Below are positions 8,949-16,373 of a stretch of DNA of 64,000 nt, in pieces. The position numbers and the translations under genes are program-made. The notes beneath the pieces are model-generated. The model searched no databases, had not been told where the DNA came from, and saw nothing but the letters and a program-made list of their open reading frames with translations. Position 1 is the first letter of the stretch. Each line of letters begins with the position of its first letter. This DNA is from Alphaproteobacteria bacterium (GTDB taxonomy: Bacteria; Pseudomonadota; Alphaproteobacteria; Micavibrionales; Micavibrionaceae), in NCBI GenBank assembly GCA_023384135.1, contig JAHDXS010000002.1, positions 434,001 through 498,000 of the forward strand. The letters are read 5' to 3'.

Positions 8949-9890
8949 ATGCGTATAGGGATATTGACGACATCGCAGAGAGACGAAGACGAGCGGCTTA
9001 TCGAAGCCGGAAAGAAAAAAGGCCACGAAGTAATCCCGCTCCCACTCATTAAATGCAGTATCAGCGCCTGCACCGACGACCCCATACTGTATTTCGAGGG
9101 AAAGCGGATCGAACCCTTCGATGCGATCATCCCCCGGGTAAACGTCAACTACACTGACTACGGAACAACAATCCTGCGCCAGTTTCAGGCGCTCAAATAC
9201 TACACTACGGACTCCGCCTACTCGATCGAGGTCGGCCGCGATAAGCTTCGCTGCCTTCAGCATTTCATTCGCGGCGCAATCCCCTTCCCCAAGACGGGCT
9301 TTGCCTATTCCAAGGAAGATTACGACAACATCATAAAAACCGTCGGCGGGACACCGATCATCATCAAGCTGATCGAAGGAACGGAAGGAATCGGCGTCTT
9401 TCTGGCCGACGACAACAAACAGGCCAAGAACATCCTCAAAACCTTCAAACAGCTCTCAGCCCCGCTGATCATACAGGAATTCATAGAAGAATCCTCCGGC
9501 ACGGATCTGCGGATATTCGTGGTGGGCAACAAAGTGGTGGCCTCGATGGAACGCAAATCCCTTGACGGCGACTTCAGGGCCAATATCGCTCTCGGCGGCG
9601 CGGGATATCAGGTCAAAATCACACCCGAGGAGGAGCAACTCGCGCTCGACGCATGCCGGACGATCGGCATCAACATCGCAGGCGTGGACATCATCCGCTC
9701 GAAACGCGGTCCTCTGGTCATTGAGATCAACGTCTCTCCTGACTTCTGCGGCGAGCAAGGCTTGGAGTCGATCACAGGCGTGGACGTAGCCGGAGCGATC
9801 ATTGACTACGCCGTGTACGGAAAATCCCGCTTCGATCAGGGCATAGGGGTATGGATGGAAGATAAAGTGCCATACGCTAACACGGCCTGA
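8949..9890 (+). CDS. RimK-like ATP-grasp ligase
   Basis: 313-residue ATP-grasp enzyme of the RimK family, which ligates amino acids (glutamate in RimK) to a protein or peptide carboxylate. Visible landmarks: N-terminal MRIGILTTSQRDEDERLIEA (preATP-grasp fold), IIPRVNVNYTDYG, VGRDKLRCLQ, PKTGFAYS, IIKLIEGTEGIGV (nucleotide-binding glycine-rich loop), QEFIEESSGTDLR, VASMERKSLDGDFRANIALG, and the metal-binding end VIEINVSPDF. GAGGAAATACC upstream of the ATG is a good ribosome site. It is a paralogue of the rimK at 19334-20275, but lacks a rimB neighbour and sits beside the PEPC-like gene. Its target is unknown. Confidence 0.87.
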   Translation: MRIGILTTSQRDEDERLIEAGKKKGHEVIPLPLIKCSISACTDDPILYFEGKRIEPFDAIIPRVNVNYTDYGTTILRQFQALKYYTTDSAYSIEVGRDKLRCLQHFIRGAIPFPKTGFAYSKEDYDNIIKTVGGTPIIIKLIEGTEGIGVFLADDNKQAKNILKTFKQLSAPLIIQEFIEESSGTDLRIFVVGNKVVASMERKSLDGDFRANIALGGAGYQVKITPEEEQLALDACRTIGINIAGVDIIRSKRGPLVIEINVSPDFCGEQGLESITGVDVAGAIIDYAVYGKSRFDQGIGVWMEDKVPYANTA

Positions 9891-9901
9891 AATTCTCGGG
9901 C

Positions 9902-10060
9902 TTAGTAAAACCCGAACGTCATGCCGTAACGGATGTAAAGCGTTAGCCCGATGGAAAGAAACGAGAAGATGACAAAAAGCACGATGCCAGCCGCCGTGCT
10001 GAAAATCTTGGCGAACAGCTTGAAAATCAGATCGAAGATCATAAAAAAGGGCTTGAGCAC
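9902..10060 (-). CDS. small membrane protein, 52 aa
   Basis: Short frame beginning at GTG 10060 with a strong AGGGAGG ribosome site 5 bases upstream. The peptide starts MLKPFFMIFDLIFKLFAKIF, then carries one hydrophobic helix (AGIVLFVIFSFLSIGLTLYI) and ends RYGMTFGFY. It lies 45 bases downstream of the carboxyltransferase gene on the same strand, so it is probably the last gene of that operon. No family recognised. The strong ribosome site and clean amphipathic-plus-transmembrane layout support it being real. The stop faces the stop of the RimK-like gene 11 bases away. Confidence 0.6.
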   Translation of the reverse strand: MLKPFFMIFDLIFKLFAKIFSTAAGIVLFVIFSFLSIGLTLYIRYGMTFGFY

Positions 10061-10105
10061 GGTCACCTCCCTGAAAGTCAGGCCACTTTAACACAGCGGA
10101 CGGAT

Positions 10106-12070
10106 TTAGACCATCTGCGGCTGGAAGTCTTCATCCGGCTCGGCGACACCGATATAATCGCCCGACCGCACACGGTCCATAAAAACACCGATATCCCGTT
10201 GATCGACGGACGGAATGAGCGATCGGGAAACGCCCTTCTGAACGCACACATCCTGAATGATCCTGTTGGCAACCGAAACGGCCTGATAAAGCTGCCCATT
10301 GCGGAACCCATCGTCATAAAGCATTTCAGGAATGGACCCAACGTAAGCTTCAATCCGCGCCTTGGCGTCATCGCGCCACTTACTGTAAGTGCTCTCATAA
10401 TATTCAGGCTGGGCGCGGCCCTCTTCCGGCTCATCGGTTTCTGCATCCGTTTTATAATGGCCGTACTTTTCCATCTCAAGAACTTCCTGGGCGAAAATCT
10501 CCAGAACGCCCGCACCGCCTATCGCCTGCGCGATGTCGTACTCGGTGCGGATCGTATATCCGTTCTTGGTATGACGTTCAGTGCTGCCGTTCAGAATGTC
10601 CCTCAAATAACCCGGGAACGCGGGCTCGGCTGCGGGCTGCAATTCGCCTTTTTCCTTTTTGATGACATGCTGCAAGCCTGTCCGCTTCTCGTCCATCCAC
10701 ATCGCAACGGTCAGGACATCTTCGTCCTTGATGTTCGCAACCCCGGCCTCAACCAGCATCTGACGCGCCTTCTCCATGCGTGGCTCAAGACGGGAGGCCG
10801 CACGCTCCGTCACCGGAGCCTCGAGCCCAGCTTTATCAAGCGCCTGCTGAACCAGCGCCGGATCGGGCTTGCCCGGGACACGGCCTAGCTGGCCTGTGAG
10901 ATACTTGATGATCGGAGGCGTAAGCTCGGTAAGCGGTGCCTTACCTTGATTCTGCAGGAACAATTCCCGCCCGGCCTGCTCGGTCGTGTTCTTGGCATGC
11001 GGGGTCACCTGAAGCGGATACCCCAAAGCCCCCAGAATTTTGGCCTGCTGCCTGTAAATCTCGATCTGCGCACGTCGCCAGTCCAGCCCCAGAACGGCCT
11101 TCATATTGGCCTCCATGATGGGCTTCAGCGTTGACGCCGCCCCGCCCGGTCCCTTGGCATGGAAAAGCGCCTGAAACACTTCGCGGTCGAACGTCGGCTC
11201 GGTATTGCGGTACTGCATCCGCAGACGCGCGATGGACTCCATATCGGCGTCGATAGCACCAACATTCAGCTTGGGCGCACGCTCACGCACATACCGGTTG
11301 GGATGATTTTCGATCAGTTGAAGCATACGCAAGGCCGAGGGCTGCGCAACATTCTCGCTCATCGCCGGGTGTGCGACGTCGATCCCGTCCGCCCCCGCCT
11401 CAATCGCCGCCATATAGGCGACATAGGCCAACCCATGCGTATTATGCGCGTGAATATAAACATCGCGATCATATTTATCTTTGAGGCGGCTGACCAGCTC
11501 ATGAACGGTACCCGGCTGAACGACCCCGCACGGATCCTTCAGGTAAAAGTCGCGCACACCCATGGAATGAAGCTTCTCGGCAGAATCCATATAAAGATCC
11601 ATGGTGAAGGCGGGGCTATCGCCCAGACAGATCACGCCCTGAGCATAGACATTTGCGCCCTCTTCGCGGCACTCGTTGACCACGCGGATCGGCACTTCCT
11701 GATTCCGGGTATCGTTCAAACCGTCGAAGATCGTAAAACCGTTGATGCCCTCTTTCACCATCTGGCGGACATACGCCTCGATGACGTCATCGGGGTTGAT
11801 ATCGTACCCGACCAACGTATCCCCGCGCACAAGGATGCTCATCGGAATATCGGGATAGGCGCTGCGCATAACCCGCTGCTCCTCCCACGGATCGCGTCCG
11901 CGCAACATGGGAACGTGGAAAAACGTCCCGCCGCCGCCCTGAATCGAATGCCAGCCGACCTGAAGCGCGTGGCTCTCAGCCTCGGTAATCTCACGCGCCG
12001 AAGGCTGCATGGCGAGATTGGACTGGTAAGAATCGCGAATCGTATTGTTGAAATAGACTGGCTTACTCAT
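10106..12070 (-). CDS. pyruvate/oxaloacetate carboxyltransferase-domain protein without a biotin domain
   Basis: 654 residues from the ATG at 12070 (AAGGA ribosome site 9 bases upstream; a GTG at 12076 is the alternative). Residues 1 to about 300 form the HMGL-like TIM barrel of pyruvate carboxylase and OadA. The metal ligands are present: Asp in TIRDSYQS (near 15), the Lys that is carbamylated in family members in LKDPCG (near 180) and HxH in IHAHNTHG (near 207). Then comes the conserved PYC/OADA segment with LTPPIIKYLTGQLGRVPGKP (about 400). The C-terminal 200 residues are not the usual lipoyl/biotinyl domain: no AMKM is present. It probably handles pyruvate-oxaloacetate carboxyl transfer with a separate carrier, or has changed reaction. 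First gene after the 114-aa orphan in a three- or four-gene minus-strand operon. Confidence 0.82.
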   Translation of the reverse strand: MSKPVYFNNTIRDSYQSNLAMQPSAREITEAESHALQVGWHSIQGGGGTFFHVPMLRGRDPWEEQRVMRSAYPDIPMSILVRGDTLVGYDINPDDVIEAYVRQMVKEGINGFTIFDGLNDTRNQEVPIRVVNECREEGANVYAQGVICLGDSPAFTMDLYMDSAEKLHSMGVRDFYLKDPCGVVQPGTVHELVSRLKDKYDRDVYIHAHNTHGLAYVAYMAAIEAGADGIDVAHPAMSENVAQPSALRMLQLIENHPNRYVRERAPKLNVGAIDADMESIARLRMQYRNTEPTFDREVFQALFHAKGPGGAASTLKPIMEANMKAVLGLDWRRAQIEIYRQQAKILGALGYPLQVTPHAKNTTEQAGRELFLQNQGKAPLTELTPPIIKYLTGQLGRVPGKPDPALVQQALDKAGLEAPVTERAASRLEPRMEKARQMLVEAGVANIKDEDVLTVAMWMDEKRTGLQHVIKKEKGELQPAAEPAFPGYLRDILNGSTERHTKNGYTIRTEYDIAQAIGGAGVLEIFAQEVLEMEKYGHYKTDAETDEPEEGRAQPEYYESTYSKWRDDAKARIEAYVGSIPEMLYDDGFRNGQLYQAVSVANRIIQDVCVQKGVSRSLIPSVDQRDIGVFMDRVRSGDYIGVAEPDEDFQPQMV

Positions 12071-12200
12071 AGGCACACATCCTTTATTAAAAACTTGTTT
12101 GACCCGCCTGTCTCAGGGCAACCCGAAACTCTCAAATTCATCGGCCCAAGTCAAAGCTTTAACGCGCTGCAACGCAGCGAAAATCCAATGAAAACACAGG

Positions 12201-12545
12201 CTAAGCCTCTTCCTCGCTGAACGGCAAAAGCTTCAAAAACTCCTGGTTCGTAAGATAGCGCTCCACCGCCTCGTCGAACCCCGCCTCTTCACGTTCATAG
12301 ACATATGCTTCGCTTGTCAAAACAGAGCCGTCTTGCGCCGCCTTGCGCACATGAATGACCCTCATGCCGTTCACCCGCTCGCAGATTTGCTCAAGCGTCT
12401 CGTCGGCGGATTCCGTCTCGGATGCAACGACATGAAGAAAACCCTCGCTATCCAGCCCGAGCGCGCCCATGATCTGAGCATCGTCCGGCGACATAAACCC
12501 GCCGGAGACATCCCAAATTTTGACGAATTCGGGCTCCTGGCTCAT
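12201..12545 (-). CDS. hypothetical acidic protein, 114 aa
   Basis: Soluble, strongly acidic protein without signal peptide or membrane segment. GGAGG lies 10 bases before the ATG. It starts 5 bases after the stop of the HExxH protein and is followed, 130 bases later, by the carboxyltransferase, so the three are likely one transcript. I do not recognise a family. Small acidic proteins in such positions are sometimes partners or inhibitors of the neighbouring enzyme, but nothing in the sequence proves it. Confidence 0.75.
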   Translation of the reverse strand: MSQEPEFVKIWDVSGGFMSPDDAQIMGALGLDSEGFLHVVASETESADETLEQICERVNGMRVIHVRKAAQDGSVLTSEAYVYEREEAGFDEAVERYLTNQEFLKLLPFSEEEA

Positions 12546-12550
12546 GAAGC

Positions 12551-14290
12551 TTACGCCTCCGGCTCCGGCATCGGCGGCTGGTTATGCCACGGCGCATTCG
12601 GGAAACCCCGACTGAGATCAAGATCGTGATGGGAAGGATCGCCTAGCAACGCCTCCATGCGCTTGGCATATTCTTCACGCTGATCCGCATTAGCCAGCCC
12701 CATAAAGAAAGACAGGCCGTTGCCTACGGCAAAAGCGTCCCGTTCAAGAAGATTGTTGTGGTAATGCGTCCGGTTCTGATCGGGATTCACGTAAACGTAA
12801 CTGCCCGTCAGGAAATACCTCGCCTGCTCATAAAGCGGATCGTCCGGCTTCATAAAGTTGTTCTCGTAACGGCTGGCCAGACTATCCTGAAAATTATGCT
12901 GAGCCTCATGCATCGCCGTATTGAACGCCTCGAAGAAATTGTCGATTGCGCCAGCCTGCTCGTTGACGTTGATCTGGATGACCGGGTTTCTCTGGCGCCA
13001 CAGATATCCGCCGTAATGAATGATCTTACGGTTGCTTTCCTTATCCGGCCGGGGGGGAACGTCGATCGCCTCAACCTTTGCGGCGCGGCAGCCGAAGATT
13101 TCAGCATGGATATTCACAGCGTGCTGAAGAAAATCGAGCCGCCTCGTGGTGCTATAGCTGTGCCAGTTCTGGCGGGCGTCCGTAACTCTTGGGTCAGTCA
13201 TCATCCGGTAAAGCAGATCGCGCTGCTTCTCGACCTGAAACCGCTTGTATTCGTCGGTCAGCGGATAGCTGGTCATGATCTTATCGATGGCATCATTAAG
13301 ATGCCCGGGAACCGGCTCGCCGCGAGCATGCATTTTGCTTGCCAGCATAACAACCTTATGCTGCGCCTCGATGGTTAGTCCGCGAATATGATGCTCGAAG
13401 ATCGGTGTAAGGGCATGCGAAACATCCTCCGAAGCGAAGACCGGCATGTTTGCCGCATAAAGAACCTTGGCCGACATGTAACGGCTGCTCATCTCCGCGT
13501 GGATATCCCTCACGACCTCATGTTGGCGCTCGGGATCATAAGCGGCGGCAAGGGCTTCCGTCGCCGTATCCGCCAGCCACATCGCATGCCGCCGAGTCGG
13601 CTGGTTCATGAAATTGTTAAAACCGCTGGTATCCCAGAACATGCTCTGCGAAGGCGAAAGGTCACCGTAAGTGCGAAACGCCAGATCCTCACGCTCCCCG
13701 CCCTCATCAAACGGAATTTTGTTGGTTGCAAGTCGGTCCTGATAAAGCCGCGCATTAGCATAAACGACCGAATGATAGAATTTCAGAAAATCCTGCCGAA
13801 CGGGCTTCGTGTCGTTCAGGGTCAAATCGCCTGACTCGACATCAACCTCGGCATTGACGATATCAGTCGGCGCGAAATGGATACGCGAAGTTTTGAGGTT
13901 CGCGCCAAACGACTCGCTGAACATGCGGGAAATCTGCAAAGCCACGCCCTGCTGCGCGTGATTGTCGCGTCGGCTCCACTGCCTTTGCCATTCCTCAAAC
14001 TTTCCGGATTCGATGACGCGCTTGTTGAATTGCTCAAGAGCCTGCGCGTCAATGTCGTATTGTATGGGTTCGCGCCCGTCGATAATAAAAAGATCGCGCA
14101 GCATCCCCTCCTGCGCCAGCATACGCGAATACGCCCCCTGATTTTCGGGAACCATATTGCCCGCATATTCCCGCCCCAGCATGTTCATGAGTTCGTAGCG
14201 CTGGTAATAGTCAAGCTCTTCAAGGTCGCCGTATTTGGCGTCCTTGACTTGATCCCATATGGGAGGAAGCTTGAAATCCAGTTCGATCAT
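12551..14290 (-). CDS. putative zinc metallopeptidase (HEAQH), otherwise unknown
   Basis: 579 residues, no signal peptide and no hydrophobic helix, so probably cytoplasmic. The only catalytic-looking motif is MHEAQHNFQDSL near residue 460, an HExxH zinc-binding pattern preceded by a hydrophobic/polar stretch (FFEAFNTAM) as in gluzincins. A possible third ligand is not obvious; an ERDAFAVGNG segment about 55 residues later contains the ExxA-type glutamate seen in some HExxH families. The rest is rich in Tyr, Arg and Asp. Ribosome site AAAGGG lies directly before the ATG. First gene of the minus-strand operon; its 5' leader contains two GC-rich hairpins (14300-14355). Confidence 0.72.
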   Translation of the reverse strand: MIELDFKLPPIWDQVKDAKYGDLEELDYYQRYELMNMLGREYAGNMVPENQGAYSRMLAQEGMLRDLFIIDGREPIQYDIDAQALEQFNKRVIESGKFEEWQRQWSRRDNHAQQGVALQISRMFSESFGANLKTSRIHFAPTDIVNAEVDVESGDLTLNDTKPVRQDFLKFYHSVVYANARLYQDRLATNKIPFDEGGEREDLAFRTYGDLSPSQSMFWDTSGFNNFMNQPTRRHAMWLADTATEALAAAYDPERQHEVVRDIHAEMSSRYMSAKVLYAANMPVFASEDVSHALTPIFEHHIRGLTIEAQHKVVMLASKMHARGEPVPGHLNDAIDKIMTSYPLTDEYKRFQVEKQRDLLYRMMTDPRVTDARQNWHSYSTTRRLDFLQHAVNIHAEIFGCRAAKVEAIDVPPRPDKESNRKIIHYGGYLWRQRNPVIQINVNEQAGAIDNFFEAFNTAMHEAQHNFQDSLASRYENNFMKPDDPLYEQARYFLTGSYVYVNPDQNRTHYHNNLLERDAFAVGNGLSFFMGLANADQREEYAKRMEALLGDPSHHDLDLSRGFPNAPWHNQPPMPEPEA

Positions 14291-14329
14291 CCCTTTACCA
14301 ACCCGCCGGAGCCATTAAGGCCCTCTTTG

Positions 14330-14355
14330 GCGGGCGCCTTTAAGCCCGCTTTTTT
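14330..14355 (+). terminator. intrinsic-terminator-shaped hairpin, plus orientation
   Basis: GCGGGC (14330-14335), 8-base loop, GCCCGC (14344-14349), then six T. It reads as a terminator on the plus strand, yet no plus-strand gene lies upstream for 4.4 kb. On the minus strand it is a leader hairpin of the metallopeptidase gene. Confidence 0.5.
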
Positions 14356-14602
14356 GAATAGGTAATTATAGTCGGATTCCCCATAACAGGGAAGAAAAAC
14401 ACGCAAGCATTAACTTTGAGAAAATATATTTAAAAACAATAGATTAGAAACATATTATTCTGGCTTGGCCTTCGGCTGAACCCTCACGCCCAACAAAAAC
14501 CAGCACCTAGCGATTGCATACTTCTTGAAGACCTTCGAAAATCTCTGCTCGTTACACGGGGTTAAAATACTGAAAACAATAAAAAAGCGCCTTATATAGA
14601 TC

Positions 14603-14629
14603 TTAGCACTCTATAAAAGCGAGTGCCAA
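14603..14629. promoter_or_regulatory. CIRCE operator (HrcA site)
   Basis: TTAGCACTC, nine-base spacer, GAGTGCCAA: eight of nine positions of the right arm and all of the left arm match the CIRCE consensus TTAGCACTC-N9-GAGTGCTAA. It lies about 140 bases before the hsp20 start, next to a possible -35 box (TTGACT, 14636-14641). HrcA binding here would repress hsp20 at normal temperature. Confidence 0.85.
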
Positions 14630-14670
14630 TTTTTGTTGACTTATATAACGAATCGTTTAAATTATAAGAA

Positions 14671-14742
14671 CATCGACGGGCGCCTGATTGGGTCCGTCAC
14701 CGTTTGAAAAATGTTTGTTCGATCTTGCTTTGAAAGGAGATT
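14671..14742 (+). promoter_or_regulatory. ROSE-type RNA thermometer in the hsp20 leader
   Basis: The leader begins with a hairpin GACGG (14675-14679)/CCGTC (14694-14698). Its 3' end has the hallmark TTGCT (14725-14729) opposite the Shine-Dalgarno AGGAG (14735-14739). Pairing gives U-G, U-A, a G-G mismatch, C-G and U-A, the arrangement known for ROSE elements, which melts on heating and frees the ribosome site. Confidence 0.8.
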
Positions 14743-14745
14743 AAA

Positions 14746-15222
14746 ATGACAAACGTACTCGCACTTACGACTCCCCTGATGCGTCAGACTGTCGGCTTCG
14801 ATCGGTTTAACGACCTGTTCGAATCGCTTTTGCGCGACACGGCTGAAAGTTTCGACAGCTATCCCCCCTACAATATCGAAAAGCTCGGCGAGGATGATTA
14901 CAAAATCACAATGGCCGTCGCAGGCTTCCGGCAGGAAGACCTGAACATCGTCCTTCAGGACGGCGTTCTGACCGTCTCCGGCCGTACCAAGAAACAGGAG
15001 GCCCCCGAAACCGTGCAGATTCTGCACCGGGGTATCGCCTCTCGACCGTTCGAGCGCACCTTCCGCCTTGCGGATTATATCAAGGTGACGGATGCAGACC
15101 TGCGCGATGGACTGCTCACAGTCTCCCTGGCCCGTGAAGTCCCCGAGGAAAAAAAGCCACGCTTGATCCCCATCAAGGACAGCGGCGCAAAAGCTCTGGA
15201 AGGTAAAAAGGACAAAAAGTAA
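14746..15222 (+). CDS. ibpA: small heat shock protein, Hsp20/IbpA type
   Basis: 158-residue cytoplasmic holdase. The alpha-crystallin domain spans about 38-140: YPPYNIEKLGEDDYKITMAV opens it, GFRQEDLNI follows, and LRDGLLTVSL carries the conserved G-L-L end. The C-terminal tail has the ALRLIPI-like contact motif as PRLIPIK and a lysine-rich end. Ribosome site AGGAG is sequestered in the ROSE leader, and a CIRCE operator lies upstream, so the gene has both transcriptional (HrcA) and translational (thermometer) heat control. It is monocistronic, ending in a GC-rich hairpin. Confidence 0.95.
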   Translation: MTNVLALTTPLMRQTVGFDRFNDLFESLLRDTAESFDSYPPYNIEKLGEDDYKITMAVAGFRQEDLNIVLQDGVLTVSGRTKKQEAPETVQILHRGIASRPFERTFRLADYIKVTDADLRDGLLTVSLAREVPEEKKPRLIPIKDSGAKALEGKKDKK

Positions 15223-15238
15223 CCGTCTTTCCCCGAAA

Positions 15239-15269
15239 GGCTCCGGCCTGTCTCCACCGGGCCGGAGCC
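15239..15269 (+). terminator. GC-rich hairpin after hsp20
   Basis: GGCTCCGGCC and GGCCGGAGCC form a perfect 10-bp stem with an 11-base loop, 17 bases after the stop. No T run follows, so termination would need Rho or the hairpin is a 3' stabiliser; it separates hsp20 from the convergent HAAS gene. Confidence 0.55.
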
Positions 15270-15314
15270 GACCCATCCTTGGGAAGGGCCGTCGGATCGC
15301 AAAACCGGCGGCCT

Positions 15315-15824
15315 TCATTTATTCGCGTTCACCGCGATCAGAAACGCCAGAAGCAGAACACCTGAAATGACAGCGCCGATCTTGCCCGGCTTGGTGCGGA
15401 ACTTCACGACGCCCGTGATGAACGCCATGATTTCCGTCACAAGAAAGATCGTACCGCCAATCTCCTTACCCGCCCCACCTGCGCCGTGAACCACCGCGCC
15501 CATGATAAGCGCCAGAAAAACGCCCGCCACGCTCGCCCGGGCGCTGAACTGCCCGACCCACGCCGTGGAATCCTTGGGCCGCGAGATAAGAGCGACCTGC
15601 TCCCCAAAGGCTTCCGGCGCATCGAAATTGCCAAGAATTTCCTCGATCTGATCCTTGCCGGCCTTGTCCGCAGGCTGCCCGACAATCTCAAGCACCTGCT
15701 CCTTCAGGCTCTCGACCACCGCCTCGATCTCGTCCTTGTCCGCGCCCTTTCTTTTCATAGAGCGGGTCACTTTCTTCAGATATTTCCTCAGGCGCTTGCG
15801 GCCTGCGCGTGATACATGCTCCAT
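15315..15824 (-). CDS. HAAS/DUF1700-like membrane protein
   Basis: 169 residues. The N-terminal 80 form a basic, helical cytosolic part (RRLR-type start, LKEQVLEIVGQPADK, IEEILGNFDAPEAFGEQ) that looks like the HAAS domain found beside PadR regulators. It is followed by about three hydrophobic segments (VAGVFLALIMGAVVHGAG, EIGGTIFLVTEIMAFITGVV, IGAVISGVLLLAFLIAV). It starts 2 bases after the PadR stop and is coupled to it. HAAS proteins are thought to act with PadR in signalling; here the direct role is inferred only from that pairing. Confidence 0.75.
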   Translation of the reverse strand: MEHVSRAGRKRLRKYLKKVTRSMKRKGADKDEIEAVVESLKEQVLEIVGQPADKAGKDQIEEILGNFDAPEAFGEQVALISRPKDSTAWVGQFSARASVAGVFLALIMGAVVHGAGGAGKEIGGTIFLVTEIMAFITGVVKFRTKPGKIGAVISGVLLLAFLIAVNANK

Positions 15825-15826
15825 GC

Positions 15827-16174
15827 TTATTCCTCGACCTGCTCAAGAAGCCTGTTGATCGCCTTGTTCGTATCGTCCCAGTAATGACGCATATCCTGCA
15901 GCCGCGCCCGTCCGGCGGCGGTCATTTTGAAATAGCGGCGCGGCGGACCGGATTCCGAAGGGCCGGTGCGCACACTGACCAACCCCTCCTTCTTGAGGCG
16001 CCCCAAAACGAGATACAGCGTACTTTCTTTGAAGGCCAGACCGGGATATTCCTCAAGCTGCCGCAGGATGGAATAGCCGTAAGCCTCCCCGCGCGACAGA
16101 ATCGCCAGGACGCAGAACTCAACGAGTCCCTTCCTGATCTGGGAAATCCAGCTATCGACCGACAATTCGCTCAA
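15827..16174 (-). CDS. PadR-family transcriptional regulator
   Basis: About 115-residue winged-helix repressor. Core: ISQIRKGLVEFCVLAILSRG, YGYSILRQLEE, STLYLVLGRLKKEGLV and the wing GPPRRYFKMTAAGRARL. The start is not ATG: TTG codons at 16189 and 16174 are in frame, and a GAGG ribosome site 8 bases before 16174 makes that one more likely. It shares an intergenic region with the divergent RTX gene, where inverted repeats overlap a promoter, so it probably controls itself and perhaps the RTX gene. Confidence 0.88.
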   Translation of the reverse strand: MSELSVDSWISQIRKGLVEFCVLAILSRGEAYGYSILRQLEEYPGLAFKESTLYLVLGRLKKEGLVSVRTGPSESGPPRRYFKMTAAGRARLQDMRHYWDDTNKAINRLLEQVEE

Positions 16175-16272
16175 AATCAAAAACCTCAAAAAAAATTTCT
16201 ATGGCCGGAACCGCCAAGAAGCAAGACCAACCAAGACCTTATTGTAACGCGTCTTTAGCTACTCTGCAACGC

Positions 16273-16327
16273 ATTACTCTGTATAACAGTACTATGTATT
16301 GACAAGTAGTGCATAGCAGAGTAGTGT
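16273..16327 (+). promoter_or_regulatory. promoter with overlapping inverted repeats before the RTX gene
   Basis: TTGACA (16299-16304), 17-base spacer, TAGTGT (16322-16327) is a plausible sigma-70 promoter for the RTX gene. CTATG (16292-16296) and CATAG (16312-16316) flank the -35 box, and CTGTATAACAG (16279-16289) is another near-palindrome. PadR sites are often ATGT-N8-ACAT-like dyads in this place, so this is a candidate PadR operator. Confidence 0.45.
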
Positions 16328-16373
16328 CCCCTCATTCTCGTATCACAAATTATGAAAAAAAGGAGTAGCCACA

